From Flectonema sp. DT1601 (taxonomy: Eukaryota; Euglenozoa; Diplonemea; Diplonemida; Diplonemidae): a DNA stretch of 64,000 nucleotides. Below, in pieces: positions 54,014 to 62,100 of the stretch. Location: the NCBI GenBank assembly GCA_964019425.1, contig OZ025846.1, forward strand, positions 657,883-721,882, given 5' to 3'. Each line of letters opens with the position of its first letter. Positions within the stretch are counted from its first letter, which is position 1. The position numbers and the translations under genes are program-made. The notes beneath the pieces are model-generated. The model was given only the letters and a program-made list of their open reading frames with translations. It did not search any database and was not told the DNA's origin.

Positions 54014-56050
54014 ATGCCGGATCATTATTATGATTTTTCGGTGCCCGCTAGTATCGCCGGGAAGGCGAAGGCGATACTAGGGGAGGTGGGGCGCATGAAG
54101 GTGTCCCTGGAGGCAAGGAACCGCAGGTTCCAAGAAGCGATGGGGCTGTCCGGTGGGGACAGCATTTGGATGCCAACCTGTCGGGACGACAGTAACTCAT
54201 CCCGCAGAGCTGACAACGACAAGTTGTTAGCTCTGTGTCTCGACATCCCGGTGGGGTTGGCGAGAACGCTGTCGGCAGGGACTGTGTTCGTGCTGTTGAC
54301 GGGCCTGGTCGAGGTCAACGCCGATGCGGTGAAGGAGAGGATGAGAAGGCTGGGGACGATGACGGGCTCGGCACCCTCGGTTCCGTCGCCGATGACGGGG
54401 GGGAGGTCGACCCTCATGGTGATGGAGGTGGACTCGATGGAACAGGTGCCACCGCCGGTTTTCGCGGAACCGGTTTCGGGAACGAACCCCAGTTTGGAGG
54501 GGTTGGCTCGCGCGGGAGGCATGGCCTACCGGGAGCTGAAGGGTCAGGCTGTGGCCCACCAATCGGTGACGGAGCAGTTGGCTGCTCGCCAAGCACAACA
54601 CACGACGGCCGGGGAGAACCTGGAAGTCACCGTGAGCCGGGTGGCCCAGGTGATCAACGAGCAAGCCCGGAGGCAGGTGAAGGCGGAAGAACACACCGCC
54701 ATGGTTGAAGGTGCGGCCGAAGAGGCTTTCAACTCCGTAGCGGATAGGCAGGAAGAGCTCGGGGAGGCTGTGATGCAGATGGCGAAGGAAAAGGCCAGAC
54801 AGGACGGGGTGCTGAAGACCGAGCAGCAGAAGCGGGAGGAGTTGCGGCAGCGACTCGAGCTGCAGCAAAACCTGCTGGACCAACAGAGGGAGGAGCAGGA
54901 ATTACAGAAGCAGCAGCAACAAAAGCAAGAACTGCAGAGTCAATTGGCACAAGAACAGCAACAGAAGCAGATTCAACAACAGCAAGCTCAGCAACAACAG
55001 TTCCAAGAGGATCAACGGAAGTTGGAGGAGCAGTTAAGGCTTCGGGACGAGCTGCTGAAGCAACAACAAGTGCAACAACAGGAACAGCAACGCCAGCTGG
55101 ACCAGCACAAGCTGGCGGAACAAGCGAAGAGCAACGAGCAGCAGCTTCAGCAGCAGCAGCTCCAGCAACAGCAGCTGCTGCAACAGGAGCAGAACAAGTT
55201 TCAGCAACAGGAACAACGGAGGTTGGAGGAGAGTCTGAACGCACAGCAACAGCAGATGACTCAACAACAGCAGGCGCTGCAGCAGCAGGCGCTACAGCAG
55301 CAGGGTCTGCTGCTTCAACAACGGCAAGCACCGACAGCGCAGGACGGGCTGAGCACGGTGTTATCGCAGATGGCGACAACGCTCCACCACCTAGTACCGA
55401 AGACGAAGGTGGTCGCTTTCCCGGCAGGTATGTGCAGGGGATCGAAGGTGAAGCGCGGGTCGGACAAGGGATTCGTGGTGGATCTCGACGGTGTGACCGG
55501 GGAGGTGGTCCTGGGATTGATTGGTAGGCGGGAGTCATTCTTTGTGCTCACGCCTGAACAATTTAAAGAAGAAGGTTGGCTGTTGGCCCATTGGAATGCG
55601 GAGGTGCCTGCGGTGCAGGTGCCATTGGAACAGGCAGCGGCGCAGCATACGTTGTGGGCTGGCTACGGGGGGCGAGGTGACGTGGAGATGTCCCTCCTCC
55701 GGCGGGCGATCACGGAGAAGTTCGGAGAGGGTGGTTCGCAGGTTGCGAAGCAGATGGTAGGTCTGTTGGCGAAGACGGTGGAGGCGACCATCAACGGTGG
55801 GGAGGAAGTGACCTTAGGGTTGCTTCACGAGATGCTGGAGTTCCAACTGATTCGGGGGGAGCACGGGAGCAGGAGTGGCGACCTGTACCTGAAGGCGCTG
55901 GCTGAGAGCTGGGAGGACCCCACCACCGCTGCGGCGAGGAAGGTAGCGTTGAAGGGTAGCAGGCCAGCCGGTTTGGTGAGGGGGACGACAACGACCGGAC
56001 AGCAGCCACAACACTTTCCAAAAAACGGGGGGCGTGGTCGGGGGAATTGA
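54014..56050 (+). CDS. gag-like ORF of the tyrosine-recombinase element
   Basis: 678 residues. The first 230 are helical and moderately polar, about 280-450 is an almost pure Gln/Leu/Glu coiled coil, and about 460-678 is a folded-looking basic domain ending in a Gly/Arg-rich tail. It is in the position of the first, gag-like ORF of such elements. No zinc knuckle or protease is seen. The AG at 53974, after a T-rich tract, precedes the ATG by 39 bases, in keeping with trans-spliced expression. Family assignment rests on position, not on sequence similarity I can name. Confidence 0.6.
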   Translation: MPDHYYDFSVPASIAGKAKAILGEVGRMKVSLEARNRRFQEAMGLSGGDSIWMPTCRDDSNSSRRADNDKLLALCLDIPVGLARTLSAGTVFVLLTGLVEVNADAVKERMRRLGTMTGSAPSVPSPMTGGRSTLMVMEVDSMEQVPPPVFAEPVSGTNPSLEGLARAGGMAYRELKGQAVAHQSVTEQLAARQAQHTTAGENLEVTVSRVAQVINEQARRQVKAEEHTAMVEGAAEEAFNSVADRQEELGEAVMQMAKEKARQDGVLKTEQQKREELRQRLELQQNLLDQQREEQELQKQQQQKQELQSQLAQEQQQKQIQQQQAQQQQFQEDQRKLEEQLRLRDELLKQQQVQQQEQQRQLDQHKLAEQAKSNEQQLQQQQLQQQQLLQQEQNKFQQQEQRRLEESLNAQQQQMTQQQQALQQQALQQQGLLLQQRQAPTAQDGLSTVLSQMATTLHHLVPKTKVVAFPAGMCRGSKVKRGSDKGFVVDLDGVTGEVVLGLIGRRESFFVLTPEQFKEEGWLLAHWNAEVPAVQVPLEQAAAQHTLWAGYGGRGDVEMSLLRRAITEKFGEGGSQVAKQMVGLLAKTVEATINGGEEVTLGLLHEMLEFQLIRGEHGSRSGDLYLKALAESWEDPTTAAARKVALKGSRPAGLVRGTTTTGQQPQHFPKNGGRGRGN

Positions 56051-56143
56051 ATCCTGGCAGTAAACAAACCCGTAGAGGGCGTCGCGGGAGGAGGGGCGGC
56101 AAGTGGGCCGCGGCCTCTCCTGGTCGGCGCGGTGCCAGCTGGA

Positions 56144-57187
56144 ATGCGACGTGGGTCAACGAGTGTCGTCGCACCGGAACCTTGCGCGAGTTCGCAAGAG
56201 GGATTCCGAAAACGAAGATGCGCTGCGCAGGTGGAAGTTCCGTCGGTTTTCGGGAAGGTGGTCCTCGAACACATCCGGAGGGACGATCGACACCGTGGAG
56301 ACACGATGGAAGTAAGGGTGGACCACGACACAGCGTTGGAGCGTCTGGGGGTGGTCGTCGCGTCGATGTGGGCGGACGAAACCTCGTCGAAGCGCAGAAA
56401 CCTCTGGGGTCGGTTGGAACAATGGGCGTTGGCTCAGCGTCTGCCAATGTCTGCCGAAACAGCTGCGTTGTTCGTGCTGGCCACAGACGTGAGACCGCAG
56501 GGACAGCTGCAATACGCAAAGGCGCTGTCCGGGATCTACCGGCACCTTGGTCTGGAAAACCAACCGCTCCTCAGCCTGGCAAGCGCGCTGAGGGCAAAAG
56601 GGGCGGCCGTTCCGCGTTCGCAAGCAGTTCCCATGTCAAAGGAGCAGCTGTTGGGTTGGGCGAGAAGTCTAACGGGACGTTTGAGGCTCGCGGCGTTGGT
56701 GTGTTGGAAGTCGGCTTCCCGGTGGGGAGAAGTGCACGTGCTGACGTCGGCGCATTTCGTTCTGGTGGAGGACGCGGAAGTGATCGTGGACTGGGGGACG
56801 TCGCCAAAACACCGGAGAGCAAACCCGTTCGTGCCGTCCCGTTGGGCGGTCTTGCGGGGGGATCTGGTCGGGGAGATCGCAAGCTTGTTTCGGGAGCTGG
56901 CTCCTTTCGATCGGCTGACGGACGTCACCACCGAGCGGTTGGCAGAGTTGTGGCGGGGGACTCCAGGAATGCGGGGTTTTACGGGCCACTCGATAAAACG
57001 AGGCGCCGCCGCGGCTTTGATGCGAGCGATGGCCGAGGGAAGGCTCACAGAAGGGTACCTGGTATCACGACTGTTGAAGCACGCCGAAGACGGAACCAAC
57101 ATCTCTGCAACAACGATCAGGTATTCGTCGGATTTCGTGGACACCGCCCGGGCGCTGCAAACGTGGAAGGTCACCATCCTGCTGTAG
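56144..57187 (+). CDS. tyrosine recombinase of the element
   Basis: About 347 residues from the ATG at 56144. The N-terminal part is a SAM-like core-binding region (LQYAKALSGIYRHLG). The catalytic domain has the first Arg in SASRWGEVHVL, the H-x-x-R box GHSIKRGAAAAL and the nucleophile Tyr in TTIRYSSD. The enzyme would join the circular or linear DNA copy to its target by a recombination reaction without the 3'-processing of integrases. It overlaps the open frame that continues into RT in another phase. Confidence 0.8.
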   Translation: MRRGSTSVVAPEPCASSQEGFRKRRCAAQVEVPSVFGKVVLEHIRRDDRHRGDTMEVRVDHDTALERLGVVVASMWADETSSKRRNLWGRLEQWALAQRLPMSAETAALFVLATDVRPQGQLQYAKALSGIYRHLGLENQPLLSLASALRAKGAAVPRSQAVPMSKEQLLGWARSLTGRLRLAALVCWKSASRWGEVHVLTSAHFVLVEDAEVIVDWGTSPKHRRANPFVPSRWAVLRGDLVGEIASLFRELAPFDRLTDVTTERLAELWRGTPGMRGFTGHSIKRGAAAALMRAMAEGRLTEGYLVSRLLKHAEDGTNISATTIRYSSDFVDTARALQTWKVTILL

Positions 57188-57219
57188 TTGCGGAGGACGT
57201 TGACGACGAAGGTGAGGCG

Positions 57220-58866
57220 ATGGAAGCGGTGGCGCGGCTGTCTCCGTGCACGACGCACAGCATCATCAGGAGGGGCAAGCGGACAAGACTGCCGTCGACG
57301 GCGGAGGAACGTTCGTCGCCTTTGCATGTGAGTGGCGTTGAGACGATGGATGTTGACGGACTCAGAAGTAGGATGACTGATGTTGCGAGGGATAGGTTCG
57401 ATCAGGTGTGGAACTTGACCTTTTATCCGGAGGTGGGGAAGTTGAGTCGCTCGTCGTCTACTTCATCTTTCGCTGGGAGGCACGCTGCGGAGTTGCTGAG
57501 GAACGGGATCGCGCGAGCTGCGAGTGGACCGGGGAGAGCGGTGAACGTTCCATTCACCGTGGTGGAGGAGAAGCCGGAGGGACTGCGGCAGCGGTTCATC
57601 CTTTGGACGAGGGATGCGAATGGTTGGGCCGAAGAAGCTTACGAAGCTCACGTCCCGCTGTTCCACATCTCAAAATATTTGGATCGGGTTCTGACCGAGG
57701 TTGGCTCGACACGGGATTTCAAGACAGGTTTTTATGCTATTGAAATCCCGGAGGAAGCGAGAGATCTCTTCCGATTCAAGACGACGGAGGGTGAATGGTT
57801 CGAGCTGTGCCGTTTGCCGATGGGGCATGTCTGCGCGCCGGAGCTGATGCACTCTTTGGCAGCGGCGGCTGCGGGGGATCCAGCTTACGTGCGACGTCAG
57901 TGGGCTGCCAGGGATGTTGGCGTTGACGTGTTCATCGACAACATTCGGTACACGGGGACGGAAGGCGCGGTGTTGGCGGCGACGGTGAATCTCGATGCTG
58001 CGGCGGCGGACTTCCGTCTTACATGGAAGCCGTCTGACTCGAATACGGCGGTGAGCAAGTACACGTTTTTGGGTGTGGACTTTGACCACGAGGCGTCGTC
58101 GGTCATGCCGTCAGCGAAGATCCGGCGGAAGTTGGCGGCGGTGGACTTGTCGTCTGTGACGGCGAGTCAGTTGGAGTCGATGGCTGGGAGGCTGATGCAT
58201 GCGTCGGCGATCGCTGCGGCGTCTCCGGGGAAATACTGGTATGCCTTGAAGTTCTTGCGGAGGTTGTCGAACGGTTTGAACCGCGGGGTGAGGCAGGTGC
58301 ATGATGTAGTGTCGGTCCCTGTTTCGGTCGCGATGGAGTTGCGCAGTTGGTCGGCTGCCGCTGTGACGAGGAGGGTGGTTGCGCGGGAGCCAGTTCAAGA
58401 TGAGTTCACGACGTTCGTGGATGCGTCGTTGAGAGGTTGGGGTGGAGTGGTTGTGAACGACAGGACGGCCGAGGTTACTGTCTTGGGGGATGCGTGGGGT
58501 CCTTCGGAACAGTCGCTCCACATCAATGTTCTCGAGGGGATGGCGTTCAGGAACACGGTCTCGGGGATGCCGGTTTGCTGTGATGGCAAGCGAATGTCCA
58601 TCTGGATCGACAACACGTCAGTCATTGGCGTAGCACGGAAGAAGATGTCAGTCCGATCGCAACGGCTGAACGATGCGGTCGTGCAGGCCATCGATGTGCT
58701 GGCAGACAGAAAGGTTAGTTTCTGTATTGCTTATGTGAAGTCGGCGCTGAACCCAGCAGACTTGCCATCGAGGGTGGATCCAGGAGTTATAGGCTCATCG
58801 GAGCATCAGCGGGAAGTTGAACTTGCGGTGAGGGCCTTTCTGACTCGCGATGTGGTGGTGGTGTGA
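57220..58866 (+). CDS. reverse transcriptase-RNase H of the element
   Basis: About 548 residues from the ATG at 57220. The RT palm has FYAIEIPEE and CRLPMGHVCAPELM, followed by the metal-binding strand in VFIDNIRYTG and a TFLGVDFD thumb entry. RNase H follows with TFVDASLRGWGG, INVLEGMAF, IWIDNTS and LNPADLPSR, which supply the four acidic residues in order. The RT-RNase H pair, with NPADxPSR at the end, is as in DIRS-type elements. Confidence 0.8.
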   Translation: MEAVARLSPCTTHSIIRRGKRTRLPSTAEERSSPLHVSGVETMDVDGLRSRMTDVARDRFDQVWNLTFYPEVGKLSRSSSTSSFAGRHAAELLRNGIARAASGPGRAVNVPFTVVEEKPEGLRQRFILWTRDANGWAEEAYEAHVPLFHISKYLDRVLTEVGSTRDFKTGFYAIEIPEEARDLFRFKTTEGEWFELCRLPMGHVCAPELMHSLAAAAAGDPAYVRRQWAARDVGVDVFIDNIRYTGTEGAVLAATVNLDAAAADFRLTWKPSDSNTAVSKYTFLGVDFDHEASSVMPSAKIRRKLAAVDLSSVTASQLESMAGRLMHASAIAAASPGKYWYALKFLRRLSNGLNRGVRQVHDVVSVPVSVAMELRSWSAAAVTRRVVAREPVQDEFTTFVDASLRGWGGVVVNDRTAEVTVLGDAWGPSEQSLHINVLEGMAFRNTVSGMPVCCDGKRMSIWIDNTSVIGVARKKMSVRSQRLNDAVVQAIDVLADRKVSFCIAYVKSALNPADLPSRVDPGVIGSSEHQREVELAVRAFLTRDVVVV

Positions 58867-59163
58867 CGGTGCCAACCTTTCCCCCGGCCGATTTTAGGCC
58901 GTGGTCGAACATGCAATTGTACAAGCATGCGGTGCCGTTTTCCCATTACCCCTTCGTGAATGAGTTGCTTCGTGTTAACTTGGTTCTCCTTTGTCTTTCT
59001 CATCATCATTTTATTCAGCTGAGAAAATGGGAAAGCTAAGACGACATGAGGCTTATGATGCTAATATCTTGTTATGTGGTTAATTCGTGTGATTGTTTTT
59101 ATCAGACTCTCCTTTATGACTTTTCCTTTTCAACAGTACTTCACTGAGAATGCCGAGCGGTTC

Positions 59164-62100
59164 CCCGCAAACCCGCAAACCCGCAAACCCGCAAACCCGC
59201 AAACCCGCAAACCCGCAAACCCGCAAACCCGCAAACCCGCAAACCCGCAAACCCGCAAACCCGCAAACCCGCAAACCCGCAAACCCGCAAACCCGCAAAC
59301 CCGCAAACCCGCAAACCCGCAAACCCGCAAACCCGCAAACCCGCAAACCCGCAAACCCGCAAACCCGCAAACCCGCAAACCCGCAAACCCGCAAACCCGC
59401 AAACCCGCAAACCCGCAAACCCGCAAACCCGCAAACCCGCAAACCCGCAAACCCGCAAACCCGCAAACCCGCAAACCCGCAAACCCGCAAACCCGCAAAC
59501 CCGCAAACCCGCAAACCCGCAAACCCGCAAACCCGCAAACCCGCAAACCCGCAAACCCGCAAACCCGCAAACCCGCAAACCCGCAAACCCGCAAACCCGC
59601 AAACCCGCAAACCCGCAAACCCGCAAACCCGCAAACCCGCAAACCCGCAAACCCGCAAACCCGCAAACCCGCAAACCCGCAAACCCGCAAACCCGCAAAC
59701 CCGCAAACCCGCAAACCCGCAAACCCGCAAACCCGCAAACCCGCAAACCCGCAAACCCGCAAACCCGCAAACCCGCAAACCCGCAAACCCGCAAACCCGC
59801 AAACCCGCAAACCCGCAAACCCGCAAACCCGCAAACCCGCAAACCCGCAAACCCGCAAACCCGCAAACCCGCAAACCCGCAAACCCGCAAACCCGCAAAC
59901 CCGCAAACCCGCAAACCCGCAAACCCGCAAACCCGCAAACCCGCAAACCCGCAAACCCGCAAACCCGCAAACCCGCAAACCCGCAAACCCGCAAACCCGC
60001 AAACCCGCAAACCCGCAAACCCGCAAACCCGCAAACCCGCAAACCCGCAAACCCGCAAACCCGCAAACCCGCAAACCCGCAAACCCGCAAACCCGCAAAC
60101 CCGCAAACCCGCAAACCCGCAAACCCGCAAACCCGCAAACCCGCAAACCCGCAAACCCGCAAACCCGCAAACCCGCAAACCCGCAAACCCGCAAACCCGC
60201 AAACCCGCAAACCCGCAAACCCGCAAACCCGCAAACCCGCAAACCCGCAAACCCGCAAACCCGCAAACCCGCAAACCCGCAAACCCGCAAACCCGCAAAC
60301 CCGCAAACCCGCAAACCCGCAAACCCGCAAACCCGCAAACCCGCAAACCCGCAAACCCGCAAACCCGCAAACCCGCAAACCCGCAAACCCGCAAACCCGC
60401 AAACCCGCAAACCCGCAAACCCGCAAACCCGCAAACCCGCAAACCCGCAAACCCGCAAACCCGCAAACCCGCAAACCCGCAAACCCGCAAACCCGCAAAC
60501 CCGCAAACCCGCAAACCCGCAAACCCGCAAACCCGCAAACCCGCAAACCCGCAAACCCGCAAACCCGCAAACCCGCAAACCCGCAAACCCGCAAACCCGC
60601 AAACCCGCAAACCCGCAAACCCGCAAACCCGCAAACCCGCAAACCCGCAAACCCGCAAACCCGCAAACCCGCAAACCCGCAAACCCGCAAACCCGCAAAC
60701 CCGCAAACCCGCAAACCCGCAAACCCGCAAACCCGCAAACCCGCAAACCCGCAAACCCGCAAACCCGCAAACCCGCAAACCCGCAAACCCGCAAACCCGC
60801 AAACCCGCAAACCCGCAAACCCGCAAACCCGCAAACCCGCAAACCCGCAAACCCGCAAACCCGCAAACCCGCAAACCCGCAAACCCGCAAACCCGCAAAC
60901 CCGCAAACCCGCAAACCCGCAAACCCGCAAACCCGCAAACCCGCAAACCCGCAAACCCGCAAACCCGCAAACCCGCAAACCCGCAAACCCGCAAACCCGC
61001 AAACCCGCAAACCCGCAAACCCGCAAACCCGCAAACCCGCAAACCCGCAAACCCGCAAACCCGCAAACCCGCAAACCCGCAAACCCGCAAACCCGCAAAC
61101 CCGCAAACCCGCAAACCCGCAAACCCGCAAACCCGCAAACCCGCAAACCCGCAAACCCGCAAACCCGCAAACCCGCAAACCCGCAAACCCGCAAACCCGC
61201 AAACCCGCAAACCCGCAAACCCGCAAACCCGCAAACCCGCAAACCCGCAAACCCGCAAACCCGCAAACCCGCAAACCCGCAAACCCGCAAACCCGCAAAC
61301 CCGCAAACCCGCAAACCCGCAAACCCGCAAACCCGCAAACCCGCAAACCCGCAAACCCGCAAACCCGCAAACCCGCAAACCCGCAAACCCGCAAACCCGC
61401 AAACCCGCAAACCCGCAAACCCGCAAACCCGCAAACCCGCAAACCCGCAAACCCGCAAACCCGCAAACCCGCAAACCCGCAAACCCGCAAACCCGCAAAC
61501 CCGCAAACCCGCAAACCCGCAAACCCGCAAACCCGCAAACCCGCAAACCCGCAAACCCGCAAACCCGCAAACCCGCAAACCCGCAAACCCGCAAACCCGC
61601 AAACCCGCAAACCCGCAAACCCGCAAACCCGCAAACCCGCAAACCCGCAAACCCGCAAACCCGCAAACCCGCAAACCCGCAAACCCGCAAACCCGCAAAC
61701 CCGCAAACCCGCAAACCCGCAAACCCGCAAACCCGCAAACCCGCAAACCCGCAAACCCGCAAACCCGCAAACCCGCAAACCCGCAAACCCGCAAACCCGC
61801 AAACCCGCAAACCCGCAAACCCGCAAACCCGCAAACCCGCAAACCCGCAAACCCGCAAACCCGCAAACCCGCAAACCCGCAAACCCGCAAACCCGCAAAC
61901 CCGCAAACCCGCAAACCCGCAAACCCGCAAACCCGCAAACCCGCAAACCCGCAAACCCGCAAACCCGCAAACCCGCAAACCCGCAAACCCGCAAACCCGC
62001 AAACCCGCAAACCCGCAAACCCGCAAACCCGCAAACCCGCAAACCCGCAAACCCGCAAACCCGCAAACCCGCAAACCCGCAAACCCGCAAACCCGCAAAC

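Larger units (their letters stand above)
53830..59163 (+). mobile_element. tyrosine-recombinase retroelement (DIRS/VIPER/TATE-like) inside the array
   Basis: A 5.3-kb GC-rich element bounded on both sides by the CAAACCCG array. Parts in order: 5' region (53830-54013), gag-like ORF (54014-56050), tyrosine recombinase ORF (56144-57187), RT-RNase H ORF (about 57220-58866) and 3' region (58867-59163). Terminal signals: GTGAAGTAC near the left end and its inverse GTACTTCAC near the right, plus TTTTCCTTTTCA at both ends. Having a tyrosine recombinase rather than an integrase places it with DIRS-type elements; gag-YR-RT order and location in telomere-like repeats recall the TATE/VIPER elements of kinetoplastids. 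It looks whole and therefore young. Its base composition differs sharply from the host genes. Confidence 0.75.

Noticed and set aside
54028-58691. Long - strand frames opposite the retroelement ORFs
   Set aside because: They are shadows expected from GC-rich coding sequence; all named motifs are on the + strand.
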